Shown: positions 25,824 to 36,360, counted from the stretch's first letter. The stretch: DNA of 64,000 nt from Streptomyces sp. NBC_00224 (GCF_041435195.1 NZ_CP108106.1:8445001-8509000); one strand, 5' to 3'. The notes: generated by a model not told the origin, from the sequence alone. A program made the numbers and translations.

Positions 25824-27386
25824 CTAGTGCGCCTCCTGCCCGCTGTCCGGGACCCGTGTGGCCCACATCTGCAGTCGCTCCGTCCACCGTTGGCCTTCCC
25901 CCACTGCCTGAACGGCGTGGGAGGTACCCCCACCGTTCTGCCGGGACAGCCGCTCGTTGTGGCCGCGCAGCGCGGTGTGCAGCCCGTCCCACAGCGTGCC
26001 GTCGGTGCGGTCACGCGGATCGGGGTCGATCAGCACCACACCGATCACCGGAATGTTCAGGTCCGCGAGCTGCCGCGCCACGGTGTGCAGCCAGGCGGCG
26101 CTGCCGTGCCCGGCACGCACGATGAGCACGGTCTGGGTACCGAGGTACTGGAGGTCGGTCCACGCCGTGCCGGGCGCGACCGAGCCGACGCCGAACCGGC
26201 GCTGCGCGGGCGACACGTCCGCGGCGTCCTTGCCGCTGACCACGGTCGGGCCTCCTGGCTTGTGGCCGTGATTGGCCAGCTGCGGGCCGGGCAGACCGTC
26301 GATGATCATCACGGGCCCGTCCGGTGCCAGTGCCTCGGCGAGGTCCAGGGCGATCACGCTCGTGCTGCGCGCACAGCCCAGTTCCAGCAGCGACACCGGT
26401 TCCGCGGAGCCGCGCACGGTACGGGCCAGGCTCGTGGTGAGCCGTTCGCGCGCCGCCCGGGTCCGTCTGCGCTGCCACGGGCGGGCCGGTCGCAGGGCCG
26501 TGCGGCGCAGCTCAGCGATGACCGAGGCGCCCAGGTTCGCCGCGATGTCCCGGCGCAGCACGGGGCGGTCCGCGACCACGGCGGTGACCGCGGAGATCGC
26601 CAGCCCGAGGACGAGCCCGAGGACGAGTCCGATCGCGGCGTTGGTGGCGGCGGCCTTGGGCACGGAGTGCGGCACCGCGCGCGGGGCGTCCACGATCTGC
26701 GTCCCGGAGATGACCTTGGGCTTCCCGGTGCGTGCCTCCGCGGCGCGCTGGTCGAAGTCGGAGATGCGCGAGGTGAGTTCGGCCCGGCGGGCGAAGAGCG
26801 ACTCGTTGTTCGCCGACGCCTTCGGGTCGCTTGTCGGGGGTCGGTTCCCGATCGACTTGTTGACCTGGGCGAGCTCGTCCTTCATACGGTCGCGCTGGTC
26901 GAGCAGGGCCTTGGCCTCGGCCTTCGCGGTCTCCTGCATCCGTTGCACGTGGTCCGCGATGAAGGCGTCGGCCAGCGCCTTGGCACGGGCCACCGCCTCT
27001 GTGTCGCTGGCGCCTGTCACCTGGATCTGCATCAGGTTGTTGGTCAGGCCGGTACCCCGGTAGTCCGCTATGAAGTCTTCCGGCTTCTCATGGGACTTGA
27101 GGGACTGCAGGGCCTTGGCGGCGATCCGCGTGGTCCCCAGCAGTTGGACGTCGGTGCGGATCAGTGTTCCGGAGTCGTTCGGCTGGTCCTCCTGATGCGC
27201 GATCAGCACCTTGGTCACCGCGGTCGGGGGCGGCACCGTCACGACCGACATCGCCGCGCCGATCAGCAGCCCGAGCAGCGCCAGGGTGGACCAGAGGCGA
27301 CGGCGCCTGCGCACCGCCACCACCAGCGGCTGCAGGTCGATGAGCGGAGCGGCGGCCGACGGCTCCGAAGTCTTGCTGGTCGTCAC
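25824..27386 (-). CDS. Wzz-like polysaccharide co-polymerase with degenerate nucleotide-binding domain (copy 2)
   Basis: 520 residues from GTG 27386, overlapping the upstream stop as GTGA. One helix at about 31-50 is followed by a beta/alpha Wzz-type extracytoplasmic part (55-130), a long charged helical stretch likely to be coiled coil (about 145-215), a second helix (about 249-271), then a cytosolic domain. In the last, LLELGCARSTSVIALDLAEAL sits where a BY-kinase Walker A would be, but the GKT/S is missing; VMIIDG resembles Walker B. No Tyr-rich tail exists. It probably controls chain length together with the adjacent paralogue. The C-terminal coding part carries a 40-bp Streptomyces palindrome (25894-25933). 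Confidence 0.78.
   Translation of the reverse strand: MTTSKTSEPSAAAPLIDLQPLVVAVRRRRRLWSTLALLGLLIGAAMSVVTVPPPTAVTKVLIAHQEDQPNDSGTLIRTDVQLLGTTRIAAKALQSLKSHEKPEDFIADYRGTGLTNNLMQIQVTGASDTEAVARAKALADAFIADHVQRMQETAKAEAKALLDQRDRMKDELAQVNKSIGNRPPTSDPKASANNESLFARRAELTSRISDFDQRAAEARTGKPKVISGTQIVDAPRAVPHSVPKAAATNAAIGLVLGLVLGLAISAVTAVVADRPVLRRDIAANLGASVIAELRRTALRPARPWQRRRTRAARERLTTSLARTVRGSAEPVSLLELGCARSTSVIALDLAEALAPDGPVMIIDGLPGPQLANHGHKPGGPTVVSGKDAADVSPAQRRFGVGSVAPGTAWTDLQYLGTQTVLIVRAGHGSAAWLHTVARQLADLNIPVIGVVLIDPDPRDRTDGTLWDGLHTALRGHNERLSRQNGGGTSHAVQAVGEGQRWTERLQMWATRVPDSGQEAH
25894..25933 (-). repeat. Short interspersed palindrome inside coding sequence (copy A)
   Basis: On the minus strand it reads GTGGGGGTACCTCCC, then a spacer, then TGGGGGAAGG. 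It belongs to a class of small GGGGGTACC-type palindromic repeats scattered through Streptomyces genomes. It lies in frame within the C-terminal tail of the co-polymerase gene, where it encodes a Gly-rich low-complexity stretch (NGGGTSHAVQAVGEG). Confidence 0.6.
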
Positions 27387-28780
27387 GCAGAACCCCCCGA
27401 AGAATGGCCGTGCACCGCGGGCTCCGGAGCGGCGTCGTCCGGAGCATGAGCGGCGGTGCGCGTCGTACGGGCCCGGACGGTGACGGCGACGACGGCGCCG
27501 ACTATCTCGTGTCCCGCGTCCGCACACGCCTCGGCGATGCCGGCGAGCTCCTCCGCGGTCCAGCTGCCCGCGCTGAGCACGACCAGGGCACCGGACTCGG
27601 TGTCGCGGTCCGGCACCAGGGGCTGCGACACCGCGACTCCCACCACCCGCAGCTTGGGGTATCCCCTGCTCGGAGAGCTTGGGGAAGGACCGTTCTCGGC
27701 CTCGGCGACGAGCTGCTCGGCGGCCAGACGGGCGGTTCCGTCGCCGTTCGGCACGACGACCAGCAGTGGCCGGGGGGCCGGCAGCTGGTCCCGGAGGCGG
27801 GCGCACACCCGCCGGTAGCGGGTCCGTCTGCTGTCCTCGTCGCCGGACATCTGCGGCATCGGTACGTCCCACCGGGTGTCGAGGCCGAGGAGCCGGCGGA
27901 CCAGGGCCCGCGGGCTGCGCTCTTCCGGCCGGTGCGCGGGCCGTTCATCCGGTACGTCGACGGTGCCGAGGAGTGTTGCGCCCAGGGCCGCGGTGATCTC
28001 CGGTTCGGTGCGCAGCCGGCGATTCATCCGTGCCGCGGTGAGGTGGCCGATGACGGCCAGCAGGAAGGACAGCAGGGCCCCGCCGACGACGAGCTGCGTC
28101 CTCGTCGGCGGTGCCTCGCTGGTCGGCCGGGGCGCCGGCCCCATGACGACCATGCCGGCCTTGCTGGCCGTCGGGTTGGCCTCGTCCAGCTTCTTCATGG
28201 CGTCCTGCAACGCGGTGCGCATCTTCTCCAGTTCGGTGCGGGCCTGCACGCTCTCCACGGTCTTGCCCGGATCGGCCGCATTGGCCAGGTCGGTGATACG
28301 GCGGCTGGCCTCCGCGACCTTCTGCCGCAGTGCCTCGGAGTTGGTGGCCGCGTCGGTGTCCGTGCTGTTGCCCGAGATCCGCGCGGCGAAAGTGACGAAT
28401 TCCTTGGCCATCTGGTCGGAGAGCCGCTGTGCGCGCTCCGGGCTGTCGGCCGTGCCCGAGATGTTGATGATGTTTCCGTCGGCGGCCTTGGCGCTCACCC
28501 GGTTCCGCAGGTCGCTGCCCTTGACGCCCTTCCAGCCGAGTGCGGCGGCCGTGCGGTCGACCACCGCCGAACTCGTCGCGATCTGTGCCTGGGTGAGCAG
28601 CTCGCGCTCCTCCCACTGCCCCGGCAGCAGGACCGGTGCCGACGCCGTGTAGCGCGGCGGATTGAGCATGGAGGTGCCGTAGCCGAGGAGCGCGCCCACC
28701 AAGGTGAGGATGGTGAGGAGCCGCCAGCGCCGACGGAGAATCCGCCCGATCGTGATCAGGCGTATCGTGTCATCGCTCAA
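27383..28780 (-). CDS. Wzz-like polysaccharide co-polymerase (copy 1)
   Basis: 465 residues from TTG 28780. This start is fixed by a strong AGGAGG eight bases upstream, although it overlaps the end of the GT4 gene by 11 bases. Helix 1 lies near 20-38 and is followed by NPPRYTASAPVLLP, typical of Wzz entry into the periplasm-side domain; a helical region (about 150-210) and helix 2 (about 225-245) follow. The cytosolic domain has LLVVVPNGDGTARLAAEQL in place of a Walker A motif, lacking the Lys. It is likely a chain-length determinant acting with the polymerase. Two such genes in tandem are unusual and may form a hetero-oligomer. Confidence 0.78.
   Translation of the reverse strand: MSDDTIRLITIGRILRRRWRLLTILTLVGALLGYGTSMLNPPRYTASAPVLLPGQWEERELLTQAQIATSSAVVDRTAAALGWKGVKGSDLRNRVSAKAADGNIINISGTADSPERAQRLSDQMAKEFVTFAARISGNSTDTDAATNSEALRQKVAEASRRITDLANAADPGKTVESVQARTELEKMRTALQDAMKKLDEANPTASKAGMVVMGPAPRPTSEAPPTRTQLVVGGALLSFLLAVIGHLTAARMNRRLRTEPEITAALGATLLGTVDVPDERPAHRPEERSPRALVRRLLGLDTRWDVPMPQMSGDEDSRRTRYRRVCARLRDQLPAPRPLLVVVPNGDGTARLAAEQLVAEAENGPSPSSPSRGYPKLRVVGVAVSQPLVPDRDTESGALVVLSAGSWTAEELAGIAEACADAGHEIVGAVVAVTVRARTTRTAAHAPDDAAPEPAVHGHSSGGSA
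27650..27688 (-). repeat. Short interspersed palindrome inside coding sequence (copy B)
   Basis: On the minus strand it begins CCTTCCCCAAGCTCTC and ends GGGGATACCCCAAGCTG. This is the second common Streptomyces repeat type (CTTCCCCAAGCTC...GAGCAGGGG). It lies in frame in the cytosolic part of co-polymerase copy 1 and encodes SPSSPSRGYPKL. Confidence 0.6.
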
Positions 28781-30009
28781 TGGTGCGGCCTCCTACCTGT
28801 GCGCAGGCAGCGGCGTAGGCGGCGAGCAGCGATTGCTGGGAGTTCTGCCAGGAGAGCTGCCCGCTGATCCGCTCCTGGCCGATCTTGCCCATCCGGGCCC
28901 GCTTCTCCGGATCGTCGAGGAGCAGCGCGATGAGCTCGGCGAATTCGGCCTCGTCGTTGGCGGGCGCGTAGACGGCGGCGTCACCGGCGGAGACGCGCGC
29001 CTCCTTCAGGTCGAACGAGACGATCGGTCGACCCATCGCCATGTACTCCAGGACCTTGTTCATGGTCGACACATCGTTGAGCGGATTGCGCGGGTCGGGG
29101 GAGAGGCACACGTCCGCGGTGGAGAGGTAGCGCACCAGGTCGGCGTCCGGAATACGGCCGGTGAACTGCACCTGCTCGGAGAGCCCGAGCCGGCGGGACA
29201 GCTCCACCATCGCGTCGAAGGCGTCGCCGGAGCCGACGAACACCGCATGCCAGTCTGTCCGCCCGAGCTCGTCGCGCAGCTTCGCCAGGGCCCGCAAGGC
29301 GTAGTCGACGCCGTCCTGAGGGCCCATGACGCCGAGGTAACACAGCAGATGAGGCTTGCCGCGCTTCAACTCCGGCTCGGGCGGTACCGGTTGGAACCGG
29401 TCGACCTGGGGCGCGCTGCGCACCACGAAGACGTCTTCCGGCCGTCGGCCGCCACGACGTATCGCGACGTCCCGGTAGCTCTCGTTCGTGGCGAGCACGA
29501 CGTCCGCGGCCCGGTAGGTCCGCCGTTCCAGCGCGCACACGGCGCGGTAGAGCAGATCTTCGCCGCGGTCGAACCGGGAGAGGTACAGCTCGGGTACCAG
29601 GTCGTGCTGGTCGAAGACGAACCGCGCCCCGCGCCGCTTCAGCCACCGTGCCGCCAGGAACAGCAAATCGGGCGGGTTGCAGGCGTGGACCACGTCGACC
29701 GGGCCGACCTTGCGGGCCAGCCGGGCCGTATGCCACAACGCCGATCCGTACTCCCGCAGGTAGCCGGCCGGCCCTCCGGTGGCCGCGCGCAACGGGTAGC
29801 GGTGGATCCGCACCCCGTCGATCTCCACCTCCGGCTCCGTGTCCCGCGTCGTCCCCCGGGGACAGATGACGTGCACCGTCCAGCCCGCGTCGCGCAGCGT
29901 CGTGCACTCCTGCCACACCCGCCGGTCGAACGGCACCGACAGGTTCTCCACCAGGATCAGCGCACGCCGGCCAGGCCGGTCGCCGCCGGGTATGTCTTCG
30001 AAGGATGTG

Positions 30010-30020
<11 letters not shown>
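28770..30020 (-). CDS. Family 4 glycosyltransferase
   Basis: 416 residues from TTG 30020, overlapping the dehydrogenase stop by about 11 bases; no better in-frame start lies upstream. It is a GT-B enzyme: ILVENLSVPFDRRVWQEC at the N-terminus and, in the C-terminal half, LLCYLGVMGPQDGVDY and a donor-site region NVSTMNKVLEYMAMGRPIV-like at about 325-345, with the acidic pair used by retaining GT4 enzymes. This N-terminal pattern is common among exopolysaccharide GT4 enzymes that act early. As the gene following initiation and uronate synthesis, it may add the second sugar; this is inference. Confidence 0.9.
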
Positions 30021-31344
<1,324 letters not shown>

Positions 31345-31417
31345 GACCCGTTCCTCCCCCTGGGCAGGCCCAACCGGCCTGCGGTCCGCGCGTCGGCCGG
31401 ACGACGACCGCCGCGCA

Positions 31418-32896
31418 TCAGTAGGCCCCCTGCCCATAGAGCACCGCACGCAGCGTCTTCCACAAGATCACTGCGTCCAGGGCGAGCGACCAGTCCTCCA
31501 CGTACCGCAGGTCGAGGCGGACCGCCTCCTCCCACGGCAGGTCGCTGCGTCCGCTGATCTGCCACAGGCCGGTGAGCCCGGGCTTGACCAGCAGCCGCCG
31601 CCGGATGTCCGGGCCGTACGCGGCGGACTCCTCCGGCAGCGGAGGCCGCGGACCGACGAGCGACATCGATCCGGTGAGTACGTTGAAAAGCTGCGGCAGC
31701 TCGTCGAGCGAGTACCGGCGCAGCACTGCGCCCACCCGGGTCACCCGCGGATCCCGGCGGAGCTTGAACAGCAGGCCGGCGCCCTCGTTGTGGTCGGCCA
31801 GCTCGGCACGTGCCTCGTCAGCCCTGGCGACCATGGTGCGGAACTTGAGAATGGTGAACTCGCGGCTGTCCTTGCCGACCCTGCGCTGGCGGTAGAACGC
31901 CCCACCCCGGCTGTCCACCAGCACGATCAGCCCGACGAGCACCATCAGCGGCGCGAACAGCATCAGCAGGATCACCGCGCCCATCCGGTCGACGACCTCC
32001 TTGACCGCCCGGCGGCCCCCGGTGAAGGTCGGCATGCTGACCCGCAGCAGCGGGATCCCGAGCACCGCGTCGACGTGCAGCCGTGGGCCGGCCACCTCCA
32101 TCAGCACGGGGGCCACGACCATCTCGGCGTCGCTGCCTTCGAGGTTCCACGCCAGCCGCTGCAGCCGGTCCGGTGACCAGTGCGGGTCCGGTGTGACCGC
32201 GACGACACGGTAGCCGTCGCGGCGGACGTGATTGGCGACGTCCGCCAGTCGGCCGACGACCGGCACTCCGTCCAGTTGGTCACCGTCGGGCCCGAGACCG
32301 TCCGTCGTGCACACCGCGTCCACCCGCCAGCCGAGGTGCGGGAACTTGCGGGTCCGGGCGATCAGGTCGCACACGGTGCCCGGGCTCCCGGCGGCGAGCA
32401 CCGGTCGCAGGCACCGCCCTTCCTTGCGCTGTTTGTGCAGCCAGAGGCGCAGCAGATACCGCGCGGTCATGGTGACGAGAGCGATCGCGGGTATCGCGAC
32501 GAAGATCCAGAGCTTGATGTTGCGCGAGGTGAGGGCGATTCCGCCGAGTGCCAGTACGACGGCCGCCGTGAACAGTGAGCGTCCGAGCCGGCGGAATTCC
32601 TCGGCGCCCTGGCCGAGCACGGCCGGAGCCCACGCCCGGCTCACCGTAAGCGTTCCCAGCACCAGCAGTTCGGTGCCGAATGTGAGGATGCCCCATTTCT
32701 CGTGCCAGTTGGCCGCGTCCCGGGCCCCGAAGAAGCTGCCGATCGCCATTACCACGAAGGCGGTGGCCAGGGTATCGCTGGTGATTACGGCACGGCGGTA
32801 CCGCTGCTCCCAGTCGATCTCGGGCCGGCTGATTTCCCCGCTCGCCAGACGTCTTCGCGCCGACGGAAACGAGCTGACTACTTCCCCCTGTCGCAC
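31418..32896 (-). CDS. Polyprenyl-phosphate sugar-1-phosphate transferase (initiating transferase)
   Basis: 492 residues from GTG 32896 with a G-rich box upstream. It has four N-terminal helices, a central nucleotide-sugar-like regulatory domain (about 170-290), a fifth helix (ILLMLFAPLMVLVGLIVLVDS) and the C-terminal Bac_transf domain. In that domain FYRQRRVGKD, ILKFRTM, SLDELPQLFNVLTG, GPRPPLPEE and VKPGLTGLWQISGRSDL carry the catalytic Asp-Glu pair. Enzymes of this kind (WbaP/WcaJ) attach the first sugar phosphate to undecaprenyl phosphate. It is the first gene of the long minus-strand operon, so the promoter should lie just above 32896. Confidence 0.92.
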   Translation of the reverse strand: MRQGEVVSSFPSARRRLASGEISRPEIDWEQRYRRAVITSDTLATAFVVMAIGSFFGARDAANWHEKWGILTFGTELLVLGTLTVSRAWAPAVLGQGAEEFRRLGRSLFTAAVVLALGGIALTSRNIKLWIFVAIPAIALVTMTARYLLRLWLHKQRKEGRCLRPVLAAGSPGTVCDLIARTRKFPHLGWRVDAVCTTDGLGPDGDQLDGVPVVGRLADVANHVRRDGYRVVAVTPDPHWSPDRLQRLAWNLEGSDAEMVVAPVLMEVAGPRLHVDAVLGIPLLRVSMPTFTGGRRAVKEVVDRMGAVILLMLFAPLMVLVGLIVLVDSRGGAFYRQRRVGKDSREFTILKFRTMVARADEARAELADHNEGAGLLFKLRRDPRVTRVGAVLRRYSLDELPQLFNVLTGSMSLVGPRPPLPEESAAYGPDIRRRLLVKPGLTGLWQISGRSDLPWEEAVRLDLRYVEDWSLALDAVILWKTLRAVLYGQGAY

Positions 32897-34130
32897 AGGA
32901 CCCCCCAGGTCGCCAGTGGTTCGACGTGTTCGTCTAACACTGTTCCTCCCCCTCAGGAGGCAGCCCCCGCCTCCCGCGCATCATCCCGGCTATTTCAAGT
33001 GCTACGCGAAACAACCCACCCTGGCGGCAGCGGACCCCCAGGTCCTGCCGAATTCTCGGGGTGCACGGGACCCGTCGAAACCTCGGGTGCTCCCCGCACC
33101 CAAAGCCCCTGTCGGGATCCGAGAATTGATCCCCCTACGTCTGGTGCCGGGGACATGGCTGCTCGCTGTCCCTAGCGCCGGACCTAAAGATCATTATTGG
33201 TCGCCTCGTACCCTGAGCAGCTGACGCACGGACTCTAGACCATCGCAGCCGTTGTGTAGAGAGGATGTGTGTAATTTGTGCTCGCCGTTGAGACTGGATC
33301 AACCGATCGGTGATCACCGAAAGGTGACTTGAGGCCATCGCGCGCTCCAGCGGGCCTTCTGCGGTGCCCAGCTCGACAAGGACTTCCCGCTGTTCGCGCA
33401 CTATGGCGTACCGCTGGGGGGTGCCCGAAGTGGGTGGGGTGATTGACTTGATCGTGTCGGTGTTCGGCGACGTGTCCAAAAACGCGCGCAACCACCGCAA
33501 GACCCGGGTGCGTGCCGGCATGACTTCCCGGCACGGCCAGCGGTGTTCTCCTACTTCATGCTGTAAGCGCGGGCCTGCTGTTGATGTTCGCGGGCTGATC
33601 ATCGGGGGGCCTCCGCGCGTACGAAAACACCGCTGGCGTTCTGCTGCTGGACCAGGCCGCCGAGCGGTGCGGGAACCGGTTGGAGAAGGTGTCTCCGAGC
33701 TCCTGGCCGCCCTCCGGGCTCGGCAGACCCGGCCATCGCGACCGCCACGCGTTGCGCGAAAAAATGGCGTGGCTGGCCGGGGAGTTGACTGAGGCCGAGG
33801 CCGACGAGACGGGCTGGCTACTGTCCGGAAGGCCATCGAGAGTGTCATCCCGGCCAGCACCGACACCGAGTCGGCCACGGCCTACCAGCGCATTCTGGCC
33901 TTCTTCAACAACCACACCGAACCAGCCGTGCGCGTCCCCGGGACCTGCACGAACGCTTCGGCACGCCCGCCGATGACCCGGCGATGCATGTCACCCGCAG
34001 CCGCCTCGGACGTCTCGTTCGCCAAAGCCCCACCCGGACGTGGCCTCTGTCGGCAGCGGATATGACGCCCTCTCATAAGCCTCCAGCAGCTGTTGCCCGA
34101 ACCTTGATTCCACCGGTGGGCGCTCTCCCG
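32897..34130. other. Long non-coding stretch: operon leader plus decayed sequence
   Basis: No intact gene is credible here. The first 330 bases should hold the exopolysaccharide promoter. They include an inverted repeat AATTCTCGG (33051-33059) / CCGAGAATT (33119-33127). From about 33300 to 34090 short open pieces in changing frames (for example around 33700-33830 and 33840-33950 on the plus strand) look like remnants of broken genes. None can be assigned to a family with confidence. Confidence 0.5.
33051..33127. promoter_or_regulatory. Inverted repeat upstream of the exopolysaccharide operon
   Basis: Arms AATTCTCGG and CCGAGAATT are perfect 9-bp complements separated by 59 bases, 155-77 bases upstream of the first operon gene start region. 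It could be a paired operator or chance; AT-rich arms stand out in this GC-rich DNA. Confidence 0.3.
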
Positions 34131-34982
34131 CTACCCGTCGGCTTGGCGCCGTGCCGTCACCAGGTAGGCGGTGCCCAACCAGGGGCGGGCTCCTCTGCTC
34201 ACGGTCCGTTCGGGATGGTCACGCCACTTCCGGCTCCAGCGGCGGGCCAGCCGGTCCAGCGGTGGGACCAGGGGGGTCACGTCGTAGTGGACCGCGTCCT
34301 GCGGTGTCAGTCCGGTCTCGCGCATCATCCGGCGGAGGCGGGTCAGTCGGATCGCTCGGATACCGGACACGTCCGCGGCGTGCCGCGGTACGCCGAGCAG
34401 TCGTTCGACGCGGCCGAGCACGCGCAGCAACGGCCAGTAGACGCACCATTCGACCAGGCGGTACGGGCTGAGCGGGTTGAGCATCGTCACCGCGACCAGC
34501 CCGCCCGGCCGCACCACGCGTGCGATCTCGCGTAGCCCGTCACCGGCGTCGGCGTACTCCAGGACGCCCATCGCGACGACGACATCGAAGTGTTTGTCGG
34601 GAAAGGGCATCTTCTCGACACGCGCCACGGTTAACTCGACGTTGCTGGAACCTTTCGAACGACCGGTGGCGGCATCAATCATTGCCGGGGACTGGTCGCA
34701 TCCGGTGATCTGGAATTTCTCGGGGCGGGTGTCGAGAAGGTGTCGCACCAGCATGCCGGGCCCGCAACCCACGTCCAGTAGACGACCACGCGGGCCGGCA
34801 TGAAGCGCCTCGTCGATCACGTGCAGTCGGGAACAGTAGTACCGTGCCGCCGGCCGCCATCCCTCGTATGACGCGGCATAACTTGTCGCGTCGTCAGAGG
34901 TCAGATACTGCGCGGCTACGGCGGCGTCGCGTGCCGGACTTCCGGTACCGCGATTCGCCCATGCAATCCTGGAAGACGCCAT
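34131..34982 (-). CDS. Class I SAM-dependent methyltransferase
   Basis: 283 residues. SAM-binding motif I is LLDVGCGPGMLVRHLL (about 69-84), followed by an acidic motif and VVVAMGVLEYAD (motif IV region) and VRPGGLVAVTMLNP, so this is a Methyltransf_11-type Rossmann domain. The C-terminal part contains a hydrophobic stretch YRLVEWCVYWPLLRVLGRV that could touch membranes. The substrate is unknown. It stands alone between relic sequences and 1.2 kb from the exopolysaccharide operon on the same strand, so a link with polysaccharide methylation is possible but unsupported. Confidence 0.83.
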   Translation of the reverse strand: MASSRIAWANRGTGSPARDAAVAAQYLTSDDATSYAASYEGWRPAARYYCSRLHVIDEALHAGPRGRLLDVGCGPGMLVRHLLDTRPEKFQITGCDQSPAMIDAATGRSKGSSNVELTVARVEKMPFPDKHFDVVVAMGVLEYADAGDGLREIARVVRPGGLVAVTMLNPLSPYRLVEWCVYWPLLRVLGRVERLLGVPRHAADVSGIRAIRLTRLRRMMRETGLTPQDAVHYDVTPLVPPLDRLARRWSRKWRDHPERTVSRGARPWLGTAYLVTARRQADG

Positions 34983-35043
34983 TGTTGTTCCCCTTCATCC
35001 TCGGGTATTGCGCTGAATCCAGTGATCGGACGCTCCGATAGGC

Positions 35044-35128
35044 GAAAGGTGCCGCTGACCTGCGCCGCTGACCTGCAAGGATGTGGGTGCTGAGTTCGCA
35101 TCCGGTGCGAGAAGTCGAGGCACCTTTC
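35044..35128. repeat. 10-bp inverted repeat bounding an 85-bp element
   Basis: GAAAGGTGCC (35044-35053) and GGCACCTTTC (35119-35128) are perfect complements with 65 bases between. It could be the end of an insertion sequence, a small non-autonomous element or a long hairpin. It lies next to transposase-like debris. Confidence 0.4.
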
Positions 35129-35409
35129 CGGGGGGTGAGCGTACAGGGCGAGACCGTCGCTGGTGGTGAGAAGGCGTTATGTGAGCCTTCGGTCGGGCTT
35201 ACTCAGGAGGGGCTTTATCGGGTCTTGACTTGATGAACAGCGGGGCTTGGGTATCGGCGAGGATGCCGCGGCTGATGAGGCGTTTGAGCTCGGCCCTGGA
35301 GCCTTCCGTGCGGCGATTCTCGGTGCCGGTTGCCGTCGAAGGTGTCCGCCGCAACCCGGACGACCAAGGAAATGACTTCGTCCCGCAGCCCGAGCGGTAG
35401 GTGGTCAAG

Positions 35410-35560
35410 CAGGTCAACGGCACATTGGTGCTTCATCGACGCCTGGCCCGCGAATACGAAACCGGCCCGAAAATGCCGCCTTGCGCGTCTACTGGGCCTC
35501 CACCGCGAACATGACCCCGCCTCAGCACACCCATATTGGCCTGGCGCGACACCCCCAAGC
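35410..35560 (+). pseudogene. Transposase C-terminal fragment (IS5-like), frameshifted
   Basis: The plus strand encodes GTLVLHRRLAREYETGPK, then after a one-base shift NAALRVYWASTANMTP. This resembles the conserved end of IS5-family transposases (HRRLxRDYExxP followed by a helix). A further shift gives ILAWRDTPKR, also like the family terminus. No 5' part of the gene is present, so it is a dead remnant. Confidence 0.45.
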
Positions 35561-35706
35561 GACTGGGTGAATATCGCCGAAATCCTCGACGACCTCCAGG
35601 CCCAGCAGGACGAGACCACTGCTGGTGTGGGCCAGGAGTCGGCTGCCCCGCTTGTGGTCGCCATCCCCACTTAGTGCTGCACCTTGCACTGATGGGTGGG
35701 CAGGTG

Positions 35707-36272
35707 TCATGGGCGCGTGGGCAGTTGAGACAGGAGGGTACGCACCGTGGCGGTGAACTGGTCTGGAGCGTCGCAATGCACGACGTGCCCGGCTGGAAGG
35801 AACACTCCAGGTAGGGCGACATCGAGCCGAGAGCCGAGGCCAATGCCTGGCGGGACGGTACCTGGCGAGGCAGCCGCGTGGCCAACGACCAGTCGGCGTT
35901 TACCACGGCGCCGACGTCCTCGACGATCAGCGCTGTGACCTGGCCCGCGTGCCGGGCGGCGTATTGATAGGCGTTCACACCGCCCAAGGAGTGGCCGAGA
36001 ACCAGCACCGGGCCGAGCCCGAGATGCCGGTGGAAAGCCGCGATGTCAGCGACGTAATCGGCCCGTTGATAGCTTTGGGCACGTTCGGACTCACCATGCC
36101 CACGCTGGTCCAGAGCAATCACTCGCCACTGAGGCGCCAGCGCCTCAGCCAGCGGGGCGAACACCGACGCCTAGGCTGAAGCGCGGCCCGATGAGCCATG
36201 CACCGCAGTGAAGAGATCAGCGCCCGGCCACGACTTCCTTCCGAAACTGTTGTAGCCGCCCGTTACCTGCAC
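35707..36272 (-). pseudogene. Alpha/beta-hydrolase pseudogene (nonsense codon, internal deletion and frameshift)
   Basis: Starting near GTG 36272 the frame encodes AVHGSSGRASA, then hits TAG (36171-36173), then resumes in frame as VFAPLAEALAPQWRVIALDQ with RGHGES and LGHSLGGVNAYQYAARH (nucleophile-elbow Ser in GHSLGG). After MSPYLE (about 35815) the frame is lost. The true C-terminal end, GVFLPAGHVVHCDAPDQF...LLSQL with the catalytic-His region, reads in another frame and stops at 35707-35709. About 100 residues of the cap and core are missing. A formerly normal hydrolase has been destroyed by at least three events. Confidence 0.75.
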
Positions 36273-36360
36273 CGATTGCGCGCTACGGGCAGCCTTTGGG
36301 GCAATTCCTCATCCGTCCCACGGCCCGTGGTGGTCGATCAGCCTGACCTTGGCGCGTGGG

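Larger units (their letters stand above)
34983..35706. other. Relic region between methyltransferase and hydrolase pseudogene
   Basis: Apart from the 10-bp inverted repeat at 35044-35128 and the transposase-like fragment near 35410-35560, only disconnected short open pieces are present. A minus-strand piece (about 35215-35340) encoding SRAELKRLISRGILADTQ may be a remnant of a regulator or a transposon-associated gene. No functional gene is supported. Confidence 0.4.

Noticed and set aside
23958..27449. 1163-residue plus-strand frame opposite asnB and the co-polymerase
   Set aside because: Mirror frame of high-GC coding sequence, rich in Val/Arg/Gly/His with no motifs; the minus-strand genes have clear catalytic signatures.
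33135..33878. 247-residue minus-strand frame
   Set aside because: Biased composition, no start with a ribosome site, and no recognisable domain; it runs through what looks like decayed sequence.
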